A stretch of DNA of 64,000 nucleotides from Paludibacteraceae bacterium. Its GTDB lineage: Bacteria > Bacteroidota > Bacteroidia > Bacteroidales > Paludibacteraceae. The notes beneath the pieces are model-generated. The model was not told the origin of the DNA. It ran no database searches and was given only the letters and a program-made list of their open reading frames with translations. Positions within the stretch are counted from its first letter, which is position 1; each line of letters starts with the position of its first letter. Below are positions 16,345-28,600 of the stretch, one piece after another. The position numbers were made by a program, and so were the translations under genes. The stretch lies in assembly GCA_017559385.1 (NCBI GenBank), contig JAFYSK010000031.1, forward strand, positions 1 to 64,000, read 5' to 3'.

Positions 16345-17454
16345 TTATTTCTGCAATCGCTGGTTGGTGAGTTGGTGATGCAGTTTGAGTTCGTAGACTG
16401 CCGTTTCGTTGAGTAGGAACGGCAGTTTTCCGTCTAGATAGTCTTGTGTAGGGATGCAGTAGTAGTTGGAGGTATTAGGGTATGCGGGGTCGCCCTCACC
16501 GAGGAGGGAGCCTTTGTGTACATAGAAGGGTACGAACTGCAGGTTTTGGATTTGTTTGGTATGTCGGTTGATATCGAGTAGAGCGATGATGCCTCCGTTG
16601 GAGTTTTTCCATCGTTGGTTGCTGACGAGGTTGCCTAAAGAATAGACGACGGGGACTTGACGTCCGTCGGCAGCTGTGAGTGTTTCTTGATCTTGTACGA
16701 CATGCGGATGGCTGCCGATGATGACATCGAAGCCGAGGTCAGCTAGCCATTGTGCGAGGCCATGTTGGTAGGCATTGTGTAGTAGTTGGTATTCAGTGCC
16801 CCAGTGTATGAACATGATTCGCAGATCAATGGTAGTATCTTTGAGGCTGCGTGCGATGTCTTGTTCGATTTGTTCGGTGTCGATATAATTGACGACATTG
16901 GGTGCTACAGGTGGTATCTGATTGGTGCCATAAGTAGCGTTGAATACGGCGATTTTTAGCCCTGCGATATGGATAAGGATAGGATATTGTTTTTCGCGTT
17001 GTTCGGCGTTGATGTATGCTCCCATGGTAGGATACTGGCTCATGAGTTTGAGTGTACGTTGGAGGCCAGATTGTCCGGAGTCGTTGATATGGTTGTTGGC
17101 CAGCGCAAAGATATCGAATCCAGCATCGGTGAGTGCATAGAAGAAGGCGTCGGGTGTACGGAATCGTGGGTATCCGCTGTATTTGTATCCGGGGAAGGTG
17201 GTTTCGACATTGACGATATTGATGTCGGCTTGACGGATGTATGGTTGTAAGTATCGGAAGTTGGGTTCGTAGTTGTATCGGCGTGTATGTGTGTCCCATG
17301 CGTATTGGAATTGTGTAGAATGCTGCATAGCATCGCCAGCAAAGAGTATGCGTACATAGTCGCGCGACAGATCCTTGAGGTAGTACTGGTGTACGGTCTG
17401 TGCGTGTAGCAGGAGGGTTAGCAGTAGTAGTGGAAGTAGGATGATTCGTCGCAT
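16345..17454 (-). CDS. CapA-like metallophosphatase, exported
   Basis: This 369-aa protein has a signal peptide (RRIILLPLLLLTLLLHAQ) and a CapA/PgsA-type calcineurin-like fold. FAGDAMQHS, NVETTF, ALANNHINDSG, HWGTEYQ and GSHPHVVQ carry the expected Asp, Asn and His metal ligands in order. The family is named for poly-gamma-glutamate capsule synthesis, but most members have no proven role and no capB/capC is nearby. A paralogue lies 0.6 kb upstream on the same strand (18031-19242), with rpsO between the two. Confidence 0.85.
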   Translation of the reverse strand: MRRIILLPLLLLTLLLHAQTVHQYYLKDLSRDYVRILFAGDAMQHSTQFQYAWDTHTRRYNYEPNFRYLQPYIRQADINIVNVETTFPGYKYSGYPRFRTPDAFFYALTDAGFDIFALANNHINDSGQSGLQRTLKLMSQYPTMGAYINAEQREKQYPILIHIAGLKIAVFNATYGTNQIPPVAPNVVNYIDTEQIEQDIARSLKDTTIDLRIMFIHWGTEYQLLHNAYQHGLAQWLADLGFDVIIGSHPHVVQDQETLTAADGRQVPVVYSLGNLVSNQRWKNSNGGIIALLDINRHTKQIQNLQFVPFYVHKGSLLGEGDPAYPNTSNYYCIPTQDYLDGKLPFLLNETAVYELKLHHQLTNQRLQK

Positions 17455-17523
17455 GGGAGATGGGTGCAGGGTTTTAGTCGCACGGGGTGCTGTTTTAGGG
17501 GTTTTAGGGGAGATTAGAAGATA

Positions 17524-17560
17524 AAAAAAGGTGTACCCAATGGCACACCTTGTTTTTTTG
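17524..17560 (-). terminator. rpsO terminator
   Basis: AAGGTGT and ACACCTT form a stem around a 10-nt loop, flanked by A- and T-runs, directly after the rpsO stop. It could work in both directions. Confidence 0.7.
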
Positions 17561-17573
17561 CATTGGGTGGTAA

Positions 17574-17843
17574 TTACTTACGGATACCCAACTCTTTGAT
17601 GATAGCACGATAGCGCTCGATGTCTTTAGCCTTCAAGTAATCGAGAAGACGACGACGCTTACCTACCAACATAGTCAAAGCGCGCTCAGTAGCGAAGTCC
17701 TTGTGGTTCTTCTTGAGGTGCTCGGTGAGGTGTTGGATACGGAAAGTGAAGAGTGCGATTTGGCTCTCAGCGCTACCAGTGTTAGTAGCAGCATTGCCAT
17801 GTTTAGCAAAGATCTCTGCTTTTTTCTCAGATGTTAAATACAT
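17574..17843 (-). CDS. rpsO: 30S ribosomal protein S15
   Basis: This is an 89-aa S15 of usual size: MYLTSEKKAEIFAKHG, then TGSAESQIALFT, the 16S-binding LTEHLKKNHKD, and KRRRLLDYLK. The start at 17843 matches the family; the longer open frame to 17942 overlaps the promoter at 17940-17971. It is monocistronic, between two capA-like genes. Confidence 0.96.
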   Translation of the reverse strand: MYLTSEKKAEIFAKHGNAATNTGSAESQIALFTFRIQHLTEHLKKNHKDFATERALTMLVGKRRRLLDYLKAKDIERYRAIIKELGIRK

Positions 17844-17939
17844 AATTGTATTAAAAATTAATAAGTTAAACGATGATGACCTCGCATGATTTTCCATCGA
17901 AACGATGTCACATTTATTTGGTTTTACAGAAACCGGCTG

Positions 17940-17971
17940 CAAAGGTACGACAAAAAATGCACATACGCAAG
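17940..17971 (-). promoter_or_regulatory. rpsO promoter
   Basis: TACCTTTG (17947-17940) lies 20 bp from a CTTG -33 element on the minus strand. It gives a leader of roughly 90 nt. Confidence 0.6.
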
Positions 17972-18030
17972 AAAACGAGTGATTTTTTTTTGAATTAACG
18001 AGAATATTGACAATTTTCGCGGCAAGGGGA

Positions 18031-19242
18031 CTACTCTACACTACTGGATTGGAGGGTGCCATCGTTATGGATGATGAGTGGTGACTCGGGGAAGTCGAGT
18101 TGGCTGAGTCGTTGTATCTCTTTGACGACGATGTTGGTGGAGTCGAGTTTGGGTCCTGTACGGTCGATCTGACGTGCGGAAACTATTTTGCCGCCGCAGA
18201 AGTCGCCTTGTGAGGTGAGTGTGACAAGGAGGATGGGTGCATAGCCGCAAATGCCTTTGATATAGACGCTGTAGGGTGTGCAGAAGTTGCCTAGTGAGTA
18301 GGCGATGAGTTTGCCTTTGTAGAGCTCCATGCCTCGCAGGACATGTGGTCCGTGTCCGAAGACGAGGTCGGCTCCGGCGTCGATGCAGTGGTGAGAGAAG
18401 TTGTAAACATTGCCTCGGCGTCCACCTCCGAAGAACTCATCTTGTCTGGTAACTCGAGTGGCTGCTACTCCTTCTGCTCCACCGTGGTGTGTAACGATAA
18501 CGAGGTCGCATTGGTGTTGTTGTCGGAGTAGTTGGATATTGTGTGTGACATGTTGGAAGTCATAGATATCGCACATATCGATAAAAGGGGCGAAGGCGCA
18601 GATGCCGTATCTGATGCCGTCTCGTTCGACGATGGCTATTTCAGCTCGTTCGCGCAGTCCAGCATAAGCAATGCCAGCTTGGTCGAGTACGCGCATGGTG
18701 GATATGACTCCTTCTTCTCCGAAGTCACGTAGGTGGTTGTTGGCAATGGACAGGAAGTCGAATCCGGCATTGACGAAGTGGTGAACATATCGCTCGGGTG
18801 AGCGGAAGAAGAAGGCATATTTAGGGTCACGTACTGTGCGGCATTTGCCGCCTTTGTCGAGAAGTAGGCATTCGAGGTTTCCGGCGGTGAAATCGGCGTT
18901 TTTTAAGTATGGAAGTACCTGATTAAAGAGGTGTGATCCGTCGTGGATTGGTAGTCGTTGTGCATTGGATGGATAGTTGATGCCTAGTACCATATCTCCG
19001 ACGCATGCGATGGTAAGTTCTCGTACGGTATCGATGACGACGAGCGTATCAGGTAGAGTGATGGAGTCGCTGTGAGGAAGTGTGTCAGCAGGAAGTATGA
19101 TGGAAGTATCAAGTGTATCGGTGTGGTTATTTATATGGGCATAGATCAGCCCGCAGCATGTAGATGCAGCACCAAAGACCAGTATGTAAAGCAGTAATTT
19201 GCGCATTTGAGCGATTAATTCATTAATTTTGAGTCGGGACAC
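18031..19242 (-). CDS. Second CapA-like metallophosphatase, membrane-anchored
   Basis: This 403-aa paralogue of the gene at 16345-17454 has a single N-terminal hydrophobic segment (LLLYILVFGAASTCCGLIYA) and a Thr/Asp/Leu-rich linker. The phosphatase domain then shows CVGDMVLG, GNLECLL, SIANNHLRDFGEEG, VTHHGG and GHGPHVLRG. An ATG at 19206 (MRKLLLYILV) would place the hydrophobic segment at the very N-terminus and may be the true start. It is 3 bp after the small membrane-anchored gene, in line with the giant surface-protein gene, so the three may form one transcript. Confidence 0.8.
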   Translation of the reverse strand: MSRLKINELIAQMRKLLLYILVFGAASTCCGLIYAHINNHTDTLDTSIILPADTLPHSDSITLPDTLVVIDTVRELTIACVGDMVLGINYPSNAQRLPIHDGSHLFNQVLPYLKNADFTAGNLECLLLDKGGKCRTVRDPKYAFFFRSPERYVHHFVNAGFDFLSIANNHLRDFGEEGVISTMRVLDQAGIAYAGLRERAEIAIVERDGIRYGICAFAPFIDMCDIYDFQHVTHNIQLLRQQHQCDLVIVTHHGGAEGVAATRVTRQDEFFGGGRRGNVYNFSHHCIDAGADLVFGHGPHVLRGMELYKGKLIAYSLGNFCTPYSVYIKGICGYAPILLVTLTSQGDFCGGKIVSARQIDRTGPKLDSTNIVVKEIQRLSQLDFPESPLIIHNDGTLQSSSVE

Positions 19243-19245
19243 TGA

Positions 19246-19620
19246 TTATTGTTGGTGTACAGAGTCGGAAGTCTGGACACGATTTTTTCTTCTCAGATAA
19301 ATGCCGTAGGCAGCAGCCAAGAGGAGCAGAGGCAGAACAGCATCGCAGAGAGGGTTTTCCATTGGGTCCTCAGGTGGTTGATTTGGACTTACACGTTGTG
19401 GTCCACGAGGAGTGCTGCTGCCTGCATTAGGCATTTCTTCGCCTATAGTCAGTTCCATAGCTGCGCTAGGGAGTGTACTACCCGATAGCGACATAGCTGA
19501 AGTGGATTGGAATGTGGCATTAGGCACAGACGCTGTTTCGTGTACTGCAAGATCTGCTGCTAACAAACTAGTAGTAAAACTAACACAAATAATCAAAAGT
19601 ATGTATTTCATTGTTTTCAT
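19246..19620 (-). CDS. Small exported protein with C-terminal transmembrane-Arg anchor
   Basis: This 124-aa protein runs from the ATG at 19620 (MKTMKYILLIICVSFTTSLL, a signal peptide); the frame is open to 19659. A Ser/Pro-rich linker (RGPQRVSPNQPPEDPMENP) is followed by CDAVLPLLLLAAAYGIYLRR and KNR. That tripartite end, a short motif, a hydrophobic helix and a basic tail, resembles sorting or anchor signals. Short proteins of this design are, to my knowledge, common next to large Bacteroidales surface proteins. It lies 47 bp after the giant T9SS gene from this start (8 bp from the longer one) and 3 bp before the capA-like gene. No function is known. Confidence 0.65.
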   Translation of the reverse strand: MKTMKYILLIICVSFTTSLLAADLAVHETASVPNATFQSTSAMSLSGSTLPSAAMELTIGEEMPNAGSSTPRGPQRVSPNQPPEDPMENPLCDAVLPLLLLAAAYGIYLRRKNRVQTSDSVHQQ

Positions 19621-19667
19621 CTTAAATTCCATTTTAGTTGTTAAATACTCAGTTTTCATTTTAATGG

Positions 19668-22600
19668 TTATTCAACAACCACTTTGATTGTTTGTGTTTG
19701 CATGGTATTTTGTACTCTCACGAAGTATGCTCCTGTTTGTGGTACAGAGAAACTATGTTGGAAGTACTGTGTTTGGTCGGCATGTAGGAGTTTGCCTGTT
19801 GCATCATACACCCACACATTTGAATTAGATAATAAACCATTGATAGTGATGGTCTTGTTGTGTGTGGTAGCCCAGATACTTCCAGAAGTAAGATTCTCCG
19901 TATCCGTTGTTACCTTAGGCGCCATCTTCACAGAGAGGAAGAATCGTCCTGCGCTCTCGGTTTTAGCCGTGTGGAAAGTGTAGTCATCTTGCAACAGGTT
20001 GGTATATACATCTTGTGTTACATCGTACAACCATACCTCTTGTACTTGGGCTAGTTCGTTGCGCAGGTTAAGCGAGAAGGTATAGTTGCCTGCTTGCGCA
20101 GCATACATGCCTAAAGAGATTGGTTGACTAGCTAAATCCTCGTTGAGGGCATTGAATGCACGTTTACCTTGATCAGCGCCTATGGTGTAAAGGACAGGCT
20201 TGGTGTAGTACTTATAGTAATCACCGAACCACTTGAAGAAGTCCGCATTCATCTCGTACTCATTGGTGAAGCGATCAGCAATAAGAAGAGTAGTCTTGTC
20301 GCTCTCGCCCTTGGCGTTGGTGAGCGATACAGCCACGATAGCTGGGTCCTCTAACTCGTCCACCTCGCTTTGAGCACGGTGAAGGATTGATTTCTTGCCT
20401 CGGTTGCTTGCCTCGAAGCTTGCGTTAAGTTCTTTACCATCAGTGTGGTCTAGATTGTCAGGATCACCCACTTGCACAAAGTATGCAGTAAACGGCATCA
20501 TTTCCACGTCGGAAGCCAATTCTTGACGGTATTCATACCAACCACCATCAATTGGAGTAACGAGGAAAGGGATATCTCCATTATCATCATACAATCGGTC
20601 ACCCGTTAGAGGATCAATACCTGTATATTTCAACAATGATAATCCTGCGAAGCCTGTTGTTTTAGGTTGGTAATAATTGAGGTATGGGTTACCTACGAGG
20701 TTCCATCCCTTGTTGTTAGGGGTATTATCTGATTTCACACCCCACGCGTTTAGAGCGACTGTCTTGTTAGTTTGCTCTGCCGTCAATACGTCTTGCTCCA
20801 TTGGGAAGCGAAGTTCGAATTTTACAGCAGGTTTAGAGATATCTCCTGTGATACCTACAATATATCCTTTACCGGCTTCAATCTTAGTACCTTCATACAC
20901 TTTCCAGTGGTTATCATGTGGGTTAGTAGAAGCCGCACGACTCTCGCCATCGTAGTACATGAGGAACCAGTCAGTGTTGTATACAGCTTTTCTGCCATCT
21001 GCCCAAGAGACATCTGCGATATTGCAATCATAAGGAAGAGCGAACCAATGCCAGTTGTTAGCATCAATACGCACATCGATAAAGATAGGAGCTTTAGAGG
21101 AAGATGTAATATTTAGTGATGCATGTATATCTGCTGCCGCCACTTCATCTTGTACGCGACGCAAAGATATATTATTTACGCTATAATCAGTAGCATTAGC
21201 AGGCACTACGAGCTTACCACCTGGATATATATAGATGTCTCGCACTTGGTTCACATCATTGACAGTTTCAGCATCAGCTTTAGTAAGGGTGGCATTTTTT
21301 AGAATGACCACATCGCAGGTAGAGCAACGAATCTTACTCGTCTCGTAATCTGGCTCAGAAGTCTCGCTATCTTTTACAATTGCACTAAAGATTTCATCTG
21401 TAGTGGATTTTTCTCCAGCGACCAAGATAGGTACTTGAGATGTTTGCTCTGTTAGTACATTTCCCTCGTTATCAGTCAACTGCAATTGAATATTCAAGCA
21501 AGAATATTGTGCGAGATCTTCAATTTCGATGAAATAAGTATTTTCATCTGCATTGCGAGTATATTCATTCAATGTTTTGCTATTATCTAGAGTTTCTAGT
21601 GTGCGGTAGTAGTTGTTGTAATCGAATCCTCCGACATATCCTAGTCCATCGCAAGTAGCATCTTGGATTTCATCGCTAGAACTACTACCACTACCTATAC
21701 GGAAGCCACTCCATTCTGAACCCAAAGTTTCAAATGTAGATGACAAATCACCACATGTTGCTGCCGCAGTGGCCTTGTTGGTTGCAACGGCATTTGCTCC
21801 GCTGGTAACGGTATTTTTACGAATAAGCAAGCATCGGTTGGTAGATAGAGCATAATTGGTTTCTACTTCGTCTGTTTTAATATTATCACCATTGAAGCAG
21901 AAGAATGATGATTGGTCATTAACAGATTTTCCATCAATGTGCAAACGAACATCATCTCCTGTTCCACAACCTTGATCTGATTTACCAATCTTGGTCAGTT
22001 CGCCACTAGGGAAGGTAGAACCTATGACATCAATCAACACATCATTCCTATACAAGCCAAGACTACCACGTCCGGAGAATGCAAGTACACCCTTTTCGGT
22101 AAGGATATTCCAGTTTTCATATCCTTGTTGTTCCTCTGCACATTCTTCTGCAGAGTAGTTAGCATCGTAATAAACCAAAATAATCTCCTCATTAGATGCC
22201 ACTTTGCCTTTTGTCTGTCCAAATTGTGACAAATCCAATATTCCATTCTCTGATTTAATTGTATATCCATTAAGATCGATAGTTGCCGTTGTTCCGTTGA
22301 AGATTGCTAAGAGTTTGTTTTCACCGTGAGATTCAAAGTATTTTGAGAAGAACAATTCGTCAGCAACATTTCCACCTACATTACCGTGCTCTTCTTCACC
22401 TTTGATGACGACTTTTGGATTGAGTTCATTATCTTTATCCACTTGAATTAGAATACCATTAGTTTCCCATTCTACAATATCAATGGTAGGACCTGTAGTA
22501 GTGAATGCTCCAGAGGCAACGCATGATTCATTGTCGGCAGGAGTGAGGGTGAAGGTGTATGCGGAAGATTCTGCTAAGTTGCTAACTACAACGGGCGAAG

Positions 22601-25600
22601 CAGCAGCAGAGATAGTTTGTACTTTTGTACTACCATTATATACTTCAACATTACAAGCATCGGCATTGGTCCATGAGATAGTAGCCGAAGTACGCGCTGC
22701 AGATACTGACACGTTTAATGGTGTAGAGGTACACTCTACAGGCAAGAAGTGGAAAGCGTCACTACCTGACTTGTACATACCAAATTTTTGACCATACATG
22801 CGTAATATACGTCCTTCTTCGGTGACTGCAGTACATGAGATTCGATATGTCTCACCATCTTCGGTGTAGAGGTTCCACTCATATTGGCTATCCGTCGCAT
22901 TTGATATGTTCGCATAGTTGCGAATACTTGTACCATCTTTCGCTGTGCTAGCCCAAAGACATGCATCGTTGTTACCAACAAGGCGAAGAGCTGTACCATT
23001 CTCAGTAAAGCGTGTGCTATGTACTGCGCGCGCGGTATATAGGTGTGTCTTAGGTGCAGCGATTACGGTGCCGGCATTCACTTCCACACCAAAACCAATA
23101 TATGTGCCTTCTGAAGGCATATTAGCTGGTAGAGCATAGTACTCAGAAGCTTTATCAACTACAATAGCGAATTGGTCTGGCAACGAGCGTCCGTTGAGAG
23201 TAAAGGTGGTAGTAGAAACCTCTGTTTCAGCATCTTTAGCCGTTAGTGTGATGGTTGTACTCTCTTTGGTGTTAGCGGTGGTTGGAGTATAAATTACCTC
23301 AACTACATCATTGATACCATTGCTGACATTTTCAAGTGGTGTTACAACAAAATTGCTGCTTGTTGATGTTCCTGTGATAGTAGCTGTGGTGGTGAATGAC
23401 TTCACAGCGATAGGAACATTCACCTTCACGCTTTGACCATTGGATGATGTTACCCACATACCCTCTTTAGCTACGATGGTAGGACCACAACTAGGTAAGG
23501 TAGTATAGTTATAACCACCAATAGTAGTTACTTTCACTTCATCCAAGAAGAAACGACTACCGGAAGTGTTTTTACCAGCAAAGGTGATTCGTGTGGCTGA
23601 AGTGCCGTCTTTGATGGTTACCTCATATGTTTTCCAAGCACCTTTGATCATTGTAACGCTTGTTTTATCAAGTGTTCCACCGCCAGTGATAGAAAGAACC
23701 AAATCTGTTTGCTCACTATTATTCTCCCATGCAGCTGCTTTGAATGATAGTGTAGCAGAACCGCTCAACTGAGATAATGCAGGAGTCGTAACGGTACCTT
23801 TTGCACTGCCACCACCCAATTTTATACATGTTTTTGCTCCATAAACATTTTCTCCAGACCAACCCGTTACGTCACTCTTAGAAACAGTGTTATCCTTATC
23901 AGAAGATGCCGTATTGAAATTATTATCATTACCGCCAGGGCTATCATACTGATTAAATGATTCATAGAAAATCGTTTCTCCAGCGCCTGTGGAGCTAGCC
24001 TTTTTCCATACGGCATAGTATATTTCATCTTTTGTAATAGTTGGATTCGTGATGAGTTCTGGTTTGGTTGCTTCCTCTATTGTTTTTTCAGCAACACTCC
24101 AACCATCGAATATATATCCATCACATGCGTAATTAGCAGGAGATGGGTCAGCAGGTAATTCAAGGTTAGCGCCACTAAGATATTTGTCTTCTTGTACAAC
24201 GTATACTTGACCACTTGCCATAAAGGTAACAGTGTATAGCTCTGCCCAATGCGCATAATAGGTCACATCGTCTGTAGGCTTATTGGTTGTACCTACCTCT
24301 GTAATCTTTGTACCATCCGTAGAAGCAGTGTACCAACCATCGAATTGATAGCCTGAACGCGTTGGATCTTCTGGCATTTCAATATCTTCGCCATCATAGA
24401 TATATGTACTAGTCTCAGATCCAGGGCAATCAGTATAGTTTTGATCCCAAGTGATTGTGATGGTCTTGGCTGTCCATGCGGCGTAGAAGGTAGTGCTTTC
24501 ACTGACGGTCGCCGATGAACCTGCGGCGTAGGTCTTAGTTCCATCAGACCATCCTGCGAAGGTATAACCATCCTTAGTTGGTGTTTGATCGCAGAGGGTA
24601 AATTCTACATCCTTGGTTACAGTTGTTTCATCGCAAGTTGCTCCAGTACCACCATTGAGATCGTATGTGATAGTTGCTTTGGTGTTATCACAAGTGGTGG
24701 AGTAGTCGGAGTAAGAGGTAGAATTGTGAGTATATGAAAGACTTATTCCATAATATCTCACATTGTATCCACTCTCTTTTTGATGATACACCCTCACTCC
24801 ATATGCAGAAGTTGCGTTAGCGATAGGAAGATTTGCTGTAAAGTTAGAACCTGTAGTTTCCGTGATTTTATCAGTTAATAAAACTGCAGTGCCCAATTCT
24901 TTTCCTTCTTTATCTAGCCAAATGGCATATACTGAATTAGTTAGATCTTCCTTTGGGGTACCACCACCTAACTTTGCTGTAATTGTAACCGATGATGGAA
25001 TCGATGAAACAATAGGCGTGGATGTGTCAGATTTTCTTACTTGTATGTAACGCTTATTATATTCTGAACCATCTTGGTAATAACCTTCTACAGCACTTGC
25101 TTGAGCAAAGAGAACATAACCCGTTGTTATGGCATTTCCATTCTTTCCTATTTCTCCCCTACTAAATACCTTAGTTGTAGTTTCCCCACCTCCTTCTACT
25201 GTTGCGAAGACGGCATAGAAGATAGCGTTGGATTCGATTTTACCAAACTCAGTAATAAAAGTAGGTTCTTCATCTGTGCTACCACTGATTTCCTGACCTA
25301 TCCAACCAACAAATACTTTGTCATCGCAAGCATAAGTAGCAGCCTCTGGATCAGCTGGAACGTCAATTGCAGTTCCTTCTATGGCAGTTTGACTTGAATG
25401 TTGTTGTCCGTTTGCCCACCAAGTAATAGTATATTCTATTGGTGGGATACAAGAAGGATTACTATTGTAAGTGATGGTAGTGGTAGTAGTATATATTAAA
25501 ATTTTAGATATACGTACACCATTGCCTGATGCAGAAGAACCTGAATTACTTGTTATGCGTAGTTTACCATTTCCTGATAATGTATTTCCATCCGTGTAAG

Positions 25601-28600
25601 TATTTATACCCGTTTGTGAATTCCCAGAAACAGTAACATCTTTCCATACATTTGTACCATCTCCAATAGTCAGTTTGTTATAAGAATCCCCTCCAAATGT
25701 TCCGCCATAAACAACAACTTTTGAAAGTTTACTCAAGTCAAAAGATGCTGATTCTATATAAGAACCGGAGTAAAACAAACGATAATTATTTTTGTCTGTT
25801 GTAGTTCCATAATATGACCAAGTATCATATTGAAGTGTTTGAGAAAGCTCTTCTCCTCCGCCACCTTCGGTCTTGCTATATACAGCGTAAAGTGTGCAGT
25901 CGCTTGTAGGTTTGTAGTGGCTACCTGCGAGGAAAAGTGTAGGAACTGTGGTCGTTTCTGCTACACTAGCCTCTGCCCAACCTGCAAAAGTCCAGTCGGT
26001 ACATGTAGGAGTGGGCCCTGCTGGCAAAGTGATACCCGTTTCACTCGTTCCTTCCATCGCATCAACAGTAGGATTATTAGTACCAGTATTGAATGTAATA
26101 GTATGAAATTTGCTCCATTTAGCATAATATGTTTTGTCGCCAGTAATGGTGCCAGTATTTTCGCATTTAGAGCCACTCACCTCTCCAGGACTTAAACCTT
26201 TAGCATTATACCAACCACCAAACTCATATCCATCCAAAGAGAGGGATGTGTACAAAGATTCTATCTCCTTTGAAACGGTATTGTAATCGTATGTAAGTAC
26301 AAGATTACCATCAACAAGTTCACCTTCCTCATATGTGAATGTACCTGTTTTTTCGTCTGGGTAGTTAGGGTTTAATGTTACTTTGTATTGATTGATAGTC
26401 CATTTTGCGTAGAGGGTTGTATTTTGGATGATTTCAGCACCTGCAGTGGCAGCAATAGTCAATTCGGAATTGGTGTACCAACCAGCAAATGTATAACCAG
26501 TTTTAGTAGGGGTAGGTAATTCTGCTGGCAATGTAGTTCCTGAAGTCGCTGGGATGGTATTGCCTCCGTTGGTGTTATAAGTGATACTATAAATAGTAAA
26601 ATTAGAACCCTTAACAACATCTCCATCGCAGTAATTAGTTCCATCTCCTAATGCTTGGATACTCCACCAATATTCGCCGGCAGACAATTTAGAAGCCAAA
26701 TCACCTGTCCAAGTGATATTATTGGCTAAGTCATCTACACATGTTCCAGATTCGCCAACTTTACCAAAACATAGTTTTTGGCTTGCAGCATTGTTTTTGG
26801 TGTTATCCGCAGGTGTCCAAGAGAATTTGACATATGTTTTTCCATCTGTATGTACATAATTTGTTTCAACGGTCAATCCTGTAGCAGCGCCCAATTGTTC
26901 GCAAGGAGTGGTACATTCAGGAGTAGAATGGTAGTAGGTGGTAGAACTAGTACTGCCTCCTGTAGTGGATTCCCATGTGATAGCAATACTTGTGAGATAC
27001 ATTGCATTACTTGCAGAACGCAACCCAATATATTCGTAATCTTCTGTGATAATAAGTTCAGTAGAAGTTCCACAAACGATAGATCCTAATTTGGTCCCTT
27101 TTGTCGCTGCATCAGAAGCATACAAATTACCTACAGCATCGTATGGCGAGTTTTTTCCATAGACATCCAGTGTACGACCACTAGTTGTTCCAGAATCCCA
27201 TACAACAATAACCTTCTTCACTTTACCTCCAGAAGCTGTAGTTATGATACCTGTATTGCTATTGTTTGAACGAATTTGTATAACGCCAGTTATATTATTG
27301 TTATTTCCGTTACTCGTTGATCCTGCGTATTTTGCTTCTGAGGTGTAAGTTTTGTCTGAGAATTCAACATAACTAGTATTGGAACTCTTCTGCCCATTAA
27401 TAGAATGTGTGAGGTTATCAACTACTGTAGTTATACTTTCGCCACCTTGAGTAATTTCTGTTCTTTGATAGACAGCATAGAGGGTGATATTGCTTGTTGG
27501 TTTGTATGTACCAGCAGCGATAAGGGTTGGTTTTGTAGTCGTTTCTGTGGTAACTGCGGAAGTTGTTTTCCAACCTGCGAAAGTCCAACCTTCTGATTGG
27601 CAGGCAGATGAAAGTGTAGGTGTAGGCAAATCGACACTTGCACCTTCAAGTTCCGTATTGGTCACACTACCAGAGCCAGGCACGAGGGTGACGGTGTATT
27701 TGGGAAGTTCTAATGTTTTGAAACTAGTTTGTGTACCATAAGCGGTTCCATTGCCGTTTGTTGCATAAGGACGAACATAATAGGTTGTATTGGCAATAAG
27801 ATCAGTAAAATTCTTACTGAAAGCAGTGCCTGTAGTTATGTATGTTGTACCCACTTGCACTTTGGTATTGCTAATCGTAGGATTACTACTTGTTCCATAT
27901 ACAAAACCATAGCTTTCAATAGAGCAACCCGCAGAACCAAGTGAGGTTATACCACCTGAACAAGATACTGTCGCTGTAGTGGATGTGATGTTGCTGTGGC
28001 TACCCGCAGAAACGGTTGGGTTTGTGGTACAAGAAGGAGGAGTATCTACTTCATACTCAACATCCAATTTATAGACTTGACCGTTGTATGCATTTCCCAA
28101 TGAAATACAAAAATATTTCGCATTAGACACTGTACATGTGTATTTATTACTACTTTCACCTGTTATGTTAACTGCTGTACTTCCAGTAGTATAAGCACTT
28201 GTACACTCAGTTGTGCTGAATGCACAATGATAAGTAGTTTTACTTGCGGCATTTGTCAATACATAGACTGTAACACTCTTAATATTACCTGGCATAGCCG
28301 TTTTGTTCGAGATAAAGGCACTTGTTGATTTGGCTAATAACATTGCATGTGAAGAGCTATATGTCTGCTTTTTACATTGGAAATAATTGATGACATATGA
28401 ACTTTTATTGTTGCCTGTCGCAGTTATAGTTGTCGTGCTAATTGTCGTATTAGATGTGCTAGTAAGGGAACTACCAAGATTATTTAATGTTAAAGTCTCA
28501 CCCCACACCTCCGCACTGACGGTAAGGGTTAGGAACATGACGAGCAGGAGGCGGAGAGATATAGATGAGGTTAGAAATTTGCGCGAAGAAGAATGTTTTT

